DNA of 50,700 bases from Rectinema subterraneum. GTDB lineage: Bacteria; Spirochaetota; Spirochaetia; Treponematales; Rectinemataceae. Both the position numbers and the translations under genes were made by a program. The stretch is from NCBI GenBank assembly GCA_009768935.1, contig WESA01000014.1, positions 1-50,700 of the forward strand. Direction: 5' to 3'. The notes beneath the pieces are model-generated. The model was given only the letters and a program-made list of their open reading frames with translations. It searched no databases and was not told the DNA's origin. Below are positions 1-8,334 of this stretch, in pieces. The stretch's first letter is position 1. Each line of letters starts with the position of its first letter.

Positions 1-729
1 CAGTACTTCCCGAGCGAAATCCCCATTGCGGTGGGACGGACAAGCGGCTTCGTGCTCGATGTCAGTCACTGCACACGGCGGCGCTCAGGGGGCATGCGGC
101 AGGACCAGAAGGCGAAGGCACAGGCGCTCTATTCGACGATTCGGCTCGAACGGGGTGGGATCGGCCGGTCATTCAGGGAGGTGCTGGCGACGAGCCTTGC
201 TGTGCAGCCGCCACAGCCTCAGCGGCCCTTCGTGCTGATCACCGATGAGAAGCCCGACTATGCGCGCCTCGTGCGGAAGCTTGCAGTCTACTGGGGTGAG
301 GGAGGAGGGCGACTCGTGCACCTGAGGATTGCTTCACACTTGCCACGGACGATCCACAATCCACTCTTTTCTTCGAACTACACCGATCGCGAGCTCAGAA
401 AGGACCTGGCGAACCACCATCGTGAGAGTGTCTGCTTCAACCGCAATGTCGCAAACGGCATGCTGCGCCTCTGGGCCTACCTTATGTGGCACAACTACTT
501 AAAGCCCTACCGTATCCGCTGGCCGAAAGGCCGAAGACCCGCCACCCATGCCGAGGCGAGCGGCATCGATGCAACTGCGCTCGAGAACGTATATAGAAGC
601 TTCTTCGAAGAACGGGCGTTTCTGACACGAAGCCCTTTGAGTCCGACGATGGCGAGAAGCTGGAAGAAGGAATGGCGGACACCGGGGAAGGAGAAGGCGG
701 AGTATCTTCCCAAGCTGGCGCTCGGTTGA
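1..729 (+). CDS. Transposase, 5'-truncated by the window edge
   Basis: The frame is open from base 1 (reading QYFPSEIPIAV) to the stop at 727-729, about 242 residues. It aligns along its length with residues from about 150 onward of the 379-aa transposase at 28530-29669. Shared blocks include FVLITDEKPDY, NPLFSSNY, DRELRKDLA and NYLKP. The Asp in ITDEKPDY and a Glu in the DRELRKDL region are candidates for the second and third DDE catalytic residues. The N-terminal zinc ribbon and first catalytic Asp would lie outside the window. The first ATG in the visible part (base 31) is internal and is not the real start. Whether this copy is still active cannot be judged. Confidence 0.8.
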   Translation, partial: QYFPSEIPIAVGRTSGFVLDVSHCTRRRSGGMRQDQKAKAQALYSTIRLERGGIGRSFREVLATSLAVQPPQPQRPFVLITDEKPDYARLVRKLAVYWGEGGGRLVHLRIASHLPRTIHNPLFSSNYTDRELRKDLANHHRESVCFNRNVANGMLRLWAYLMWHNYLKPYRIRWPKGRRPATHAEASGIDATALENVYRSFFEERAFLTRSPLSPTMARSWKKEWRTPGKEKAEYLPKLALG

Positions 730-799
730 ACAGCTTGTGCTGGATTGGCGAGGTGCGTTCTTCTCAGTGCCCTCGTTTACACAAGGTTGAGAGCACTAA
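1..799 (+). mobile_element. Insertion sequence, 3' part (5' part outside the window)
   Basis: This is the downstream part of an IS related to the complete copy at 28404-29762. It contains most of a transposase gene. Bases 777-799 match the 23-bp terminal repeat of the complete copy at 18 of 23 positions, so the element ends near 799. That is 5 bases from the stop codon of the convergent M16-like gene. The two copies have clearly diverged, so this is not a recent duplication of the other one. Confidence 0.8.
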
Positions 800-803
800 C
801 CGC

Positions 804-2264
804 TTACCGCCACCAAAACGCATTCTGCGCAGTAACCGTTTCAAACCCGTTGCTGGAAAAAATTTTCTTGTTTGCTTCGTACAGATCGGGATTTAGCCGC
901 ACAGTCACTACTTCGAGATTTTTCTGGACATAGGTATCGACGGCCTGGGACAGCTCTTTTTGGCCTGTCTTCATAATTGCGTCACTCTCCTGAAAAACAA
1001 AGGAAGGAATTCCCCAGCTCCAGAGGGCGGCTGCATGTGCAGCTGCATCCAGAGGATCACCCTGGATGGCCATAGTCTTCTCGAGCAGAGCCTGGCGCGC
1101 TGATTGGTACTCGGCAGCAGAAAAATATGCAGGATTGGATTTGATCATGTACAGTTCAGTGCCGCGGGCAAGCTCCTTGAACGAAAAAACAATGTCGGTG
1201 GGCTTTTTTCCTGACGGCAGTGGAATGCTGGCAATAATCGAGAGCCAGGATGCATTCCTGTTCGGGCTGTAAGCGATGCGCACTTCTTTCGGCTCTGCAC
1301 CTTTTGGCATTCCTTTGCGGATTGCGGTGAAAAAGCGCGATGAAGGAGTATTCGCGAGTTCTTCCAGCATGCGCAAGGCTGCAAATGAGCTGGTTTCTTT
1401 CGGATCGGGCCCGCGGTAGCGAAGTTCGACCTGCATCATCCCTGATGGCATGGTACTGTCGGGGAATACCAGGAACAAAGGCCTCGTGACGCCTGGTTTG
1501 GGAAAGGCTGCCAGGGGCGCAGACCAGGGATTGGATGCTTTGGGCAGCTGTCCGAAACGCTCATCGAGCAAGTTCATAATCTGGTCGGTGTCAAAATTGC
1601 CTGCTATAGCTATAAATGCATTGTTCGGAACCAGCCAGGTTGCAGCGAATGTGCGCAGGGTAGCTGCGTCGGCCTTTTCGAGCACATAATCAGCTCCTAG
1701 CACATCGAGTCGAAATGGAGCCCTTGAAAAAAGCTTTTTTGCGATGGCCATATCATGAATCGCATTGCTGTCGAGGGTCGAATCCTTTATAAGAGCTCGT
1801 GCTGATTGCCGGGCATTTTCGACCCCATCTTCCTGGGCAAGCAGAAATTCTCTCCGCTCCTGCGAGAACAGGTACAGAATAGTGTCGAGGGCGGGTACAA
1901 GTTTTTCTTTGCTGACAGAGAAACCGAATTCGAAGCGGTCAAGACTCGCTCCGCCTGCAATGCGGTTTGGCTCGAGTACATCGATCGCAGCCGCGGGTTC
2001 AGTGGTTCCTGGCGATGCTGCGGGGCCATTGAACAGTGCGAGTTCAAGAAGCTTGAATAGGCCTGCGGTTTGGGCTGTTTGGGCATCTGCGCCCGCATGG
2101 TAAGCCAGCAGAATCGCGACATTCTCTTCGCTTTCGATTGGATTGAGGAGAACGGTCATCCCATTGCCGAGCGTTTTGAGTTGTGGTTCTGCAGCTACAG
2201 GAAGAATAGCCAAAATACTTATCAGTAAGAATATTGCGATGGAATAAATCTGGTTTTGTCTCAC
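804..2264 (-). CDS. M16 (insulinase-like) peptidase homologue, probably catalytically inactive
   Basis: A 486-aa exported protein. Residues 1-25 are a Sec signal peptide (hydrophobic core, then PVAAEP). The fold is two M16 halves: LGNGMTVLL at the start, the region after the lost motif, and a second domain with AIAGNFD and LVPNNAF. Active M16 enzymes carry HxxEH in the first half. Here the matching stretch, GLFKLLELALF (68-78), has Lys71 and Leu75 where the two zinc-binding His should be, and only Glu74 is kept. It therefore resembles the non-catalytic partner subunit of paired M16 proteins, but no active partner gene is adjacent. The gene ends 5 bases from the end of the upstream IS copy. 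A likely periplasmic location is inferred from the signal peptide. Confidence 0.8.
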   Translation of the reverse strand: MRQNQIYSIAIFLLISILAILPVAAEPQLKTLGNGMTVLLNPIESEENVAILLAYHAGADAQTAQTAGLFKLLELALFNGPAASPGTTEPAAAIDVLEPNRIAGGASLDRFEFGFSVSKEKLVPALDTILYLFSQERREFLLAQEDGVENARQSARALIKDSTLDSNAIHDMAIAKKLFSRAPFRLDVLGADYVLEKADAATLRTFAATWLVPNNAFIAIAGNFDTDQIMNLLDERFGQLPKASNPWSAPLAAFPKPGVTRPLFLVFPDSTMPSGMMQVELRYRGPDPKETSSFAALRMLEELANTPSSRFFTAIRKGMPKGAEPKEVRIAYSPNRNASWLSIIASIPLPSGKKPTDIVFSFKELARGTELYMIKSNPAYFSAAEYQSARQALLEKTMAIQGDPLDAAAHAAALWSWGIPSFVFQESDAIMKTGQKELSQAVDTYVQKNLEVVTVRLNPDLYEANKKIFSSNGFETVTAQNAFWWR

Positions 2265-2295
2265 TCAACCATAGTAAAAAGCGTCTTGGAAATTG

Positions 2296-2652
2296 TCAAT
2301 CTTCAGGCGAAGTGCTGTCTTCAGGGCGATTTTTGCCTTTTTGTTCTTCTTCCGGGTTCTGCGGATACCCGAATAATCTTTTTCGGGAATCTTCGAACCA
2401 TTGGAATATTTCATCGCGAGTGAAGAACAGATCCTGTTTCTGCGGGTCCAGGAAGAGTTTCCATGGTTCTATTTTCAGAGCTGCGGAAATTTTGAGTATC
2501 GCTTTGCTCGAAGGGAAATTTCTTCCGGTTTCGATATTTGCGATAAATCCTGGAGACAGGTCTGCCCTTTGGGCCAGTTCCTCCTGTGACATCTGGAGGA
2601 TTGCCCTTCGCAGGCGCAGATTCGAGGCAAGGCAATACCGTACATAATCCAT
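2296..2652 (-). CDS. Cro/C1-type helix-turn-helix regulator
   Basis: A 118-aa protein starting MDYVRYCLA. Residues 7-65 form an XRE-type HTH: MSQEELAQRADLSPGFIANIE, then a second helix pair ending SAALKIEPWKLF. The remainder (66-118) is charged and probably disordered, with a short aromatic stretch (FFTRDEIFQWF) that could be a small dimerisation element. The start at 2652 is chosen because the HTH begins directly after it. The frame stays open further upstream, but that extension is not HTH-like and would overlap the divergent peptidase gene. It is divergent from the M24 peptidase gene, with hairpin-forming sequence in the 132-bp gap, so it may regulate that gene or itself (inference). Confidence 0.75.
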   Translation of the reverse strand: MDYVRYCLASNLRLRRAILQMSQEELAQRADLSPGFIANIETGRNFPSSKAILKISAALKIEPWKLFLDPQKQDLFFTRDEIFQWFEDSRKRLFGYPQNPEEEQKGKNRPEDSTSPED

Positions 2653-2694
2653 TAGCTTTACAGTATCCCAAGCAATAGCAAACTGCTGCCAATC

Positions 2695-2715
2695 CGGAAG
2701 GCATTTTGCCTTCCG
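2695..2715. promoter_or_regulatory. 21-bp perfect inverted repeat between divergent genes
   Basis: CGGAAGGCA-TTT-TGCCTTCCG is a perfect 9-bp stem with a 3-base centre. It lies between the HTH gene and the M24 peptidase gene. It could be an operator for the HTH protein or an RNA hairpin. There is no T-run, so a terminator is unlikely. Confidence 0.45.
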
Positions 2716-2748
2716 TGGCGAAGGATGCTGAATGGAATAATCTTTCGA

Positions 2749-2778
2749 TTGACCCTTCTCCCCGAAGGGACATAGAAT
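2749..2778 (+). promoter_or_regulatory. Sigma-70-like promoter with the ATG at about +1
   Basis: TTGACC (2749-2754), an 18-bp spacer and TAGAAT (2773-2778). The spacer contains CCCTTC/GAAGGG as an inverted repeat (2753-2769). The ATG of the peptidase gene is at 2785, 7 bases after the -10 element, so transcription would start on or next to the start codon. No Shine-Dalgarno sequence precedes the ATG. Confidence 0.5.
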
Positions 2779-2784
2779 ACGGTC

Positions 2785-4203
2785 ATGTTCACATCGGAAA
2801 CCTATATTAAAAGAAGAACTGCATTCCGGCAGTCTCTGTATGATCGAGGTATTTTGAATGGCACGCTGCTGCTGCTTGCAAACAGCGAATGCCCTCGCAA
2901 TTATCCTTCCAATTGCTACCCATTTCGCCAAGATTCAACCTGGAAATACCTTGTGGGCCTCGATGTCCCGGGAATTGCTTTTACGCTCGATATAGACTCA
3001 GGGCATTCCTGCATCTATGCCGATGATCCGGGCATAGACAGCATCATATGGACTGGGGGAACGCCGACCAGATCCCAGCTTGCGAGTCAGGCTGCATGTG
3101 ACGAAGCGGCCTCTTTTTCGACCTTGTCTGCTTTGCTCGCAAGAGAACGTGCCGCGAAGAAGCCAGTTTTCATTTTTCCTCCCTACCGAGCGGAGCAGGT
3201 ATCTGCGCTCGTAGCGCTTTTGGGGTTACCGGATGCATCGCCGGCTGATTTTTTGAAAGAACATATAAATACAAGCGTCATCGCAGCGCTGGTGAGCTTG
3301 CGGGAAATAAAAGAGCCAGAGGAAATCGCGGAAATAGAGCGGGCCGTTACGATAACCAAAGCGATTCACGAAGATATTTTGCACAATTTCCGCGCTGGCT
3401 GGACAGAAAAACAAGCCGCAAATCGGGTGCTTTCGCTTGCAAGCGAATATGGATGTGAACTTGCGTTCGCGACCATAGCGACATGCAAAGGGGCGGTGCT
3501 GCACAATGCCCCGACCGCATATGCAGCGACATCGAACGATACATTTCTTCTGGATGCCGGAGTCGAGATGCCTTCAGGCTATGCGGGGGATTTGACGACG
3601 ACATTCCCGGTCGGCGAGCGCTTTGACGTGCAATCGCGCGAGATATACGAAGTTCTCTCCCGTGTATTCAATGAGGCAATTTCTGTGCTGGGGCCGGGAG
3701 TCAGGTTTATCGATGTGCACAAGAGAGCTTCAGTTGCCCTTGCTCAGGGGCTCACATCGCTCGGTATCATGAAAGGCGACCCGGAAAAAGCTGTTCAGGC
3801 GGGAGCACACGCCCTGTTCTTTCCGCATGGGCTGGGGCATCAGATTGGGCTCGATGTACATGATATGGAAGGGCTGGGAGAGGATATTGTCGGCTATGGA
3901 GACGAGCTTGGGCGCAGTGACCAATTTGGCTTGCATGCGCTGCGGCTTGCAAAGACGCTCAAGCCTGGCATGGTGCATTCCGTCGAGCCTGGCATTTACT
4001 TCATTTCCGAGCTTATCGAGAGGTGGCGCGCGCAAGGTATTTGCAAAGATTATATCGAATATGATAATATAAACAGATGGATGCATGTGGGCGGCATGCG
4101 CATCGAAGAAGATTGGTGCATAACCGAGTCTGGTGCAAGGCGCCTCGGCCCCGAATTTGATAAAAAAGTAGCTGCGATAGAAGCGGCAAGGTCAGGAAAA
4201 TGA
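2785..4203 (+). CDS. pepP: Xaa-Pro aminopeptidase, M24B family
   Basis: A 472-aa cytosolic metallopeptidase that would remove N-terminal residues preceding proline. The N-terminal domain (about 1-170) has the family signature FRQDSTWKYLVGL. The C-terminal pita-bread domain carries all five metal ligands: Asp257 (LLDAGVE), Asp269 (AGDLTTT), His352 (HGLGHQIGLDVHD), Glu401 (VEPGIY) and Glu441 (GGMRIEED). The length is typical of bacterial PepP. The start at 2785 gives a normal family N-terminus although there is no ribosome-binding site; a leaderless mRNA would explain this. Its stop overlaps the next gene by ATGA, so the two are probably co-transcribed. Confidence 0.9.
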   Translation: MFTSETYIKRRTAFRQSLYDRGILNGTLLLLANSECPRNYPSNCYPFRQDSTWKYLVGLDVPGIAFTLDIDSGHSCIYADDPGIDSIIWTGGTPTRSQLASQAACDEAASFSTLSALLARERAAKKPVFIFPPYRAEQVSALVALLGLPDASPADFLKEHINTSVIAALVSLREIKEPEEIAEIERAVTITKAIHEDILHNFRAGWTEKQAANRVLSLASEYGCELAFATIATCKGAVLHNAPTAYAATSNDTFLLDAGVEMPSGYAGDLTTTFPVGERFDVQSREIYEVLSRVFNEAISVLGPGVRFIDVHKRASVALAQGLTSLGIMKGDPEKAVQAGAHALFFPHGLGHQIGLDVHDMEGLGEDIVGYGDELGRSDQFGLHALRLAKTLKPGMVHSVEPGIYFISELIERWRAQGICKDYIEYDNINRWMHVGGMRIEEDWCITESGARRLGPEFDKKVAAIEAARSGK

Positions 4204-4427
4204 AAGAAGTATTCGCTTGTGCATTTCTCGAAGACGCAATCGTTGTGAAAAGCATGCTTGAATCTGCAGGGATACAGGCAGAGCTGCTCTCCGATCAGAT
4301 GCTCGATATCAATCCCTTTTATTCAATAGAGCCAAAAGGCGCGAAAATTGTCGTCTCTGATTCCGATGAGGCGGATGCAAAGGCAATTGTTGACAGTTTC
4401 AGGGAGCATATGCGCTCGGATAATTGA
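4200..4427 (+). CDS. Small DUF2007-like protein
   Basis: 75 residues, starting in an ATGA overlap with the peptidase gene. The pattern of an initial strand (KEVFACAF), a helix (LEDAIVVKSMLESAGIQAELL), and a later strand with acidic turn (AKIVVSDSDEADAKAIV) fits the DUF2007 putative signal-transducing domain, which is ferredoxin-like. It has no signal peptide or membrane segment. The function is unknown. It sits in one transcription unit with the peptidase and probably the HD-GYP gene. Confidence 0.65.
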   Translation: MKEVFACAFLEDAIVVKSMLESAGIQAELLSDQMLDINPFYSIEPKGAKIVVSDSDEADAKAIVDSFREHMRSDN

Positions 4428-4450
4428 ATAGCTGCATCGGGAAAAGTGAT

Positions 4451-5665
4451 ATGAAAAAAAAGTTGCTGATACCTTCAATAATTGTGCTTCTCACTGCGTT
4501 TGCTGTGGCAGGGGTTTTTCTTTTGATGCAGCTCTATATTGCGGACAAAAGTTTTGACACGCTCGATCGTGCGCTCAAAAGTCTGATCGATCTGCAGGCC
4601 TCAGCTGCATACAATGGATATTTCGCCTGGACGAAGATGTACGATCTCGTTATGCAGGGCAATCTGACCGAAGCCAATGCGCTTGCAGATGAGATCCCCA
4701 AGAGTTTTCCTCTCGTTGCATCGGCAGAAATCATACAAGAGGCGCCGCCTGAAGAGAATTTTGTTGTCGGTGCCGACGGAGAGCTGCTCAGAATTGTGTA
4801 CTCGATCCGCGATGACGATGAATTCCGTACCGCGCCAAACGCAGTTGCGGTTACTATTATTCAGGCGTCCAAACTTCTCGACATTGTATCTCCAAATGGC
4901 TTTAAGATAGATATGACCGGTGGGCGAAAAACCACGTATGGTATTCATGTTTCGGCAAATTTGATGCACATAAGCCTATGGAATATCATTGCGATGGTTC
5001 TCCTCACCGTACTTTTCGCGTCGCTTCTTATCCAGCGATATGTAAAGAAAACAGCCTTCTTTCTTGATACAAGAGGCCTTGAATCGATTATCTATCTTTT
5101 CGAGCAAACCGAGAAAATGTCCGCAAGTCATTCGAGAAATGTTGCGGTGCTGGCGCTTTTTCTTGGAAAGAAACTGGGGCTCCGCGGCAAGAAGCTTCGA
5201 AACCTCTATGTTGCGGCGCTTCTCCACGATATTGGAAAAATCGGCGTACCAACCAATGTTATCGCGAAAGCTGGTCGGCTCGACTCCAAAGAATATATGC
5301 AGATAAAGCAGCATCCCGTTATTTCCGCACGTATCCTTAAAAGCTTCAAGGAATTCGAGCGCCTCAGCCCAATTGTGCTGTACCATCACGAGAGGGAAGA
5401 TGGATCAGGATATCCTGAAGGCCTTACAGGCAAGGATATTCCTTTGGAATCAAAGATCATCGCCGTTGTCGATGTATTCGAAGCTCTCGTAGGAGAGCGT
5501 CCGTACCGAAATCCCATTCACTCTTTCAGTGCCTTCGAGAAACTGAAGAAGATGCCGCTTGACCAACGCATTGTCAAGGTGCTCATCGATAATTATAGCG
5601 AGCTGAATTCGTTCCAGCCTCCGCGCTGGGTGCTTTCGTACAGCCCTTGGCTTTTGGGAGTTTGA
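4451..5665 (+). CDS. Membrane HD-GYP domain protein, probable c-di-GMP phosphodiesterase
   Basis: 404 residues. A membrane segment at 4-28 and another at about 176-195 bracket an extracytoplasmic sensor region of about 145 residues. The cytoplasmic part is an HD-GYP domain: His227, His259-Asp260 (LLHDIGKIGVP), His288, His312-His313, Gly320-Tyr321-Pro322 (DGSGYPEGL) and DVFEALVGERPYR. All residues expected for c-di-GMP hydrolysis are visible. The ATG at 4451 is preferred; a TTG at 4424 would overlap the previous stop and adds nine residues lacking family character. The ligand of the sensor region is not recognisable. It probably opposes the diguanylate cyclase found at 45624, though the genes are far apart. 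Confidence 0.87.
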   Translation: MKKKLLIPSIIVLLTAFAVAGVFLLMQLYIADKSFDTLDRALKSLIDLQASAAYNGYFAWTKMYDLVMQGNLTEANALADEIPKSFPLVASAEIIQEAPPEENFVVGADGELLRIVYSIRDDDEFRTAPNAVAVTIIQASKLLDIVSPNGFKIDMTGGRKTTYGIHVSANLMHISLWNIIAMVLLTVLFASLLIQRYVKKTAFFLDTRGLESIIYLFEQTEKMSASHSRNVAVLALFLGKKLGLRGKKLRNLYVAALLHDIGKIGVPTNVIAKAGRLDSKEYMQIKQHPVISARILKSFKEFERLSPIVLYHHEREDGSGYPEGLTGKDIPLESKIIAVVDVFEALVGERPYRNPIHSFSAFEKLKKMPLDQRIVKVLIDNYSELNSFQPPRWVLSYSPWLLGV

Positions 5666-5708
5666 CCAGCTGCTGCAAGCTTGCCGAAGTTTGTCGGAAG
5701 CCTGGCCT

Positions 5709-6887
5709 TCAGTAATGCGCAATTGTTCGCTTCGAGCGGCTTTTCAGCGAGCCATCTGCGTTCCGGTATGGATTTTTCATATTGCGGCGGATTGTCTGGT
5801 AGGCATTGCAGGCTTCATAGTAGCCTTCCGGGTCTTTGTAGCTTGAAAATTCATCGCATCGGAACAATTCAAGCAGCGCAGGAAAACGCGGATCCGTTAT
5901 GACTGGCTCTGTTTTCTGAATTGGAAGAACCGAGAGCGCCGCAGGCATCATATGGTAGCGTATCAAAAACGCCACATCTTCCTGTGTTGTGGTGGAAAAA
6001 CCAAGGCGAGCCAGAAATTTCCGCGCACGCCGCGCACCCAGCTCGGCATGCTGATCGAAGCGTTTGCCTTCTCTGCTTAGGGATTCCGGCTTGCCGATAT
6101 CATGGAGCAGAAGCGCAAGCGAAAGCACAAGGTCGCGCTCTTTGCGGTATGAAAATGTTTGAAGCGTATGATTCCATCCATTGCCTTCGGGATGATAATC
6201 CTTTGCATGATCGACATCATCGAGCAGCGCAATTTCTGGCCATTCCCGGGCAATAAAGCCGCTTTTTTTAAGCAGTTCGAGACCTGCTGCAGGATATGGA
6301 CCGGTCAGAACCGTGATAAGCAGGTCTTTCTGGAAATACGATGAAGTGCAGGCAGGCAGGGGAATTGGTTCTTTTGCAAGGCGATAGCCTTCGGGATGGA
6401 AGGTAGCCAGCGCTGCAGATTCGAAGAGTGCATTGTCCGTATCTGTATTGCAGGACGGGATAGCTTTGGCCTTGAGATCATCGTAAATATTCCCCTGATC
6501 ATAAAATATGTCGCTCTGAGGGTTTCTCCGGAAGTTAGCCCACGAGCCGCCTACCTCGCAATGAAGCGCGTCTTCGGTACAGAGAAAGCGCACGCTGCTT
6601 TCCTGCATGGAGCTTTCCTGTATGGCGCCCGCCGGCGCTCCGCCGCTCTCGGCAAAACTTGTGCGCAAAGCAAGGCTGGCTTCGCATGTGTCAAACGCGG
6701 CATCCGCATATGGCAGATTCGGGTACTGCAATTCGCTGAAACATCGGGCAAGGTCAATGACCGAGCATTCAGCCACTACAAAGCGCACAGGGCGAGGCTT
6801 TTCATCATAGTATGCATCAAGCGCGGTTACGCCATATTCGAAAAACAGTATTCCAGCATCCGCGAGCTGTCGGTAAATTTCTCTCAT
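5709..6887 (-). CDS. HD-domain protein related to tRNA nucleotidyltransferase
   Basis: 392 residues. The C-terminal half resembles the HD part of CCA-adding enzymes: WNHTLQTF (His240), LLHDIGKP (His262-Asp263), DQHAELG (His280) and LIRYHM. The N-terminal 1-190 is where the nucleotidyltransferase head should be, but the expected GGxxRD and DxD motifs are not visible. It is therefore probably not a CCA-adding enzyme; a metal-dependent phosphohydrolase is more likely. The start at 6887 has AGGGA upstream and overlaps the stop of the preceding gene (ATGA). It is convergent with the HD-GYP gene, 43 bp apart. Confidence 0.7.
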   Translation of the reverse strand: MREIYRQLADAGILFFEYGVTALDAYYDEKPRPVRFVVAECSVIDLARCFSELQYPNLPYADAAFDTCEASLALRTSFAESGGAPAGAIQESSMQESSVRFLCTEDALHCEVGGSWANFRRNPQSDIFYDQGNIYDDLKAKAIPSCNTDTDNALFESAALATFHPEGYRLAKEPIPLPACTSSYFQKDLLITVLTGPYPAAGLELLKKSGFIAREWPEIALLDDVDHAKDYHPEGNGWNHTLQTFSYRKERDLVLSLALLLHDIGKPESLSREGKRFDQHAELGARRARKFLARLGFSTTTQEDVAFLIRYHMMPAALSVLPIQKTEPVITDPRFPALLELFRCDEFSSYKDPEGYYEACNAYQTIRRNMKNPYRNADGSLKSRSKRTIAHY

Positions 6888-7321
6888 GTTCCCTTCGCAA
6901 CGGGAAGATTCGAGAGAAGCCAGCGGAAAAGCTCGCATTTGGAATCGGCGCCAAGCAACAGGTCGTGTTCTGTATTCCCAATACGATATCGAAGCGTAAA
7001 GACTGTAAAAGGCGGGCTGAACAGAAAATCGAAGAAGTGCTTTTTAGGCAGCTCGATCGACGCAATGGATTCCAGCGGCACCAGAATGTCAGCAAGGGGC
7101 TCTTTGGGAACCCTGGGTGCAGCCATGCGGAACAGCGAATCGAACCAGTTTTCGCCTGGAGTGGGTCTGAAGCGAAGGGCCGTTTCGGAGAGCACAAGGA
7201 GTCCCCATTCGCCTTGCGATTTGCGGGTGCTGAAATGCTGACCCATCGTTCTCGAGATTATTTTTTCGCCAATCTCTTTTTCGAAATTGGCCCAGAATGC
7301 TTCGACATCAACTTGCATCAT
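6884..7321 (-). CDS. Unknown 145-aa protein, possibly PH/GRAM-like
   Basis: No signal peptide or membrane helix. The middle (about 40-110) alternates short strands (LLVLSETALRFRP, LVPLESIASIELP, VFTLRYRIGN) in a way that recalls PH/GRAM-like beta folds, but this is pattern reading only. Two adjacent ATG codons begin the gene (7321 and 7318). It overlaps the HD protein gene by four bases, so the two are translated from one mRNA and may act together. I do not recognise a named family. Confidence 0.6.
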   Translation of the reverse strand: MMQVDVEAFWANFEKEIGEKIISRTMGQHFSTRKSQGEWGLLVLSETALRFRPTPGENWFDSLFRMAAPRVPKEPLADILVPLESIASIELPKKHFFDFLFSPPFTVFTLRYRIGNTEHDLLLGADSKCELFRWLLSNLPVAKGT

Positions 7322-7407
7322 ACTTGTAATATACTACCTGTCGACATTCATTTCCATGGATGTCTCGCACACTGGAACGAGAAGCAGGAAAATGCTACTC
7401 TCCAGCC

Positions 7408-8334
7408 ATGAGCAGAGCCCGAGGTATTGCAGCAGGCATCGGATATTCAACGATTTTCGGTTTTTCGTTTCTGGTAACAAAAGAGACATTAGCAGTGCTC
7501 AGTCCGGTCGAGCTGTTGGCTTCGAGGTTTTTCATTGCCGCCCTGCTTATGAGCGGGCTTGCTCTGGCTGGCGCGATTCGTATCGATTTCAGGCAAAAGC
7601 CGCTTGGACTTCTGCTGCTTATGTGCTTGTTCCAGCCAGTGGCCTATTTCATATTCGAGACATATGGGGTAGCGAACGCGGCAACGAGTGTGGCAGGGAT
7701 TATTCTTGGGGCGCTGCCTGCAGGTGTTGCAATAGTCGGTGCGATTGTCCTGAAAGAGAGATTGTCGGCGCTGCAGTATTCGGGGCTCGCCATGTCCATA
7801 ATCGGCGTTGGGCTTGTTGCATTGCTCGGGCAGGGACAGAATGCCGAGACCAAGCCAATCGGCGTTGTTTTTCTGACTGCTTCGATGCTGAGCGCAGTAA
7901 TCTTCAATATAGCGAGCAGAAAGGCATCAGAGAGATTCTCGCCAGCCGAACGGACATTCGCGATGATGTGGTCGGGGGCGATAAGTTTCGGCATTCCTGC
8001 TGCGCTGCAGAATATTGCCGGAAAAGGAAATATTGCGGCGCTTTTCAATACCGCCGGCAGCAGATTCGTACCTTCCTGGGCAGGGATATTGTACCTGGGC
8101 GTGCTCTCTTCGGTGCTGGCCTTTTTTCTCATCAATTACTCGCTCACGTATCTCAAGGCCTCGCAGTCTGCGGTTTTTACCAATATGGTCACGGTAATCA
8201 CGGTGCTTGCAGGCGTTTTGATTCGGCATGAAGCGTTCAGCTGGAATCAGGGCTTGAGCGCGCTTCTTATTGTAATAGGGATTGCGGTCGCTAATTCGGC
8301 TGGAAAACGAGAGATACAGGAGCGTCGATCATGA
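7408..8334 (+). CDS. DMT/EamA-family transporter
   Basis: 308 residues with about ten hydrophobic helices in two EamA repeats. The first starts at GIAAGIGYSTIFGFSF. The second starts at IGVVFLTASMLSAVIF and ends with the family-typical LNQGLSALLIVIGI-like last helix. This is an inner-membrane drug/metabolite exporter or permease; the substrate is not readable. The ATG at 7408 gives a standard N-terminus; an in-frame ATG at 7360 would add 16 polar residues and cannot be excluded. The gene overlaps the following amidohydrolase gene by ATGA. Confidence 0.82.
   Translation: MSRARGIAAGIGYSTIFGFSFLVTKETLAVLSPVELLASRFFIAALLMSGLALAGAIRIDFRQKPLGLLLLMCLFQPVAYFIFETYGVANAATSVAGIILGALPAGVAIVGAIVLKERLSALQYSGLAMSIIGVGLVALLGQGQNAETKPIGVVFLTASMLSAVIFNIASRKASERFSPAERTFAMMWSGAISFGIPAALQNIAGKGNIAALFNTAGSRFVPSWAGILYLGVLSSVLAFFLINYSLTYLKASQSAVFTNMVTVITVLAGVLIRHEAFSWNQGLSALLIVIGIAVANSAGKREIQERRS

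Noticed and set aside
2653..2931. N-terminal extension of the HTH regulator to 2931
   Set aside because: The extension has no HTH or other domain character and would overlap the divergent peptidase gene and its promoter.
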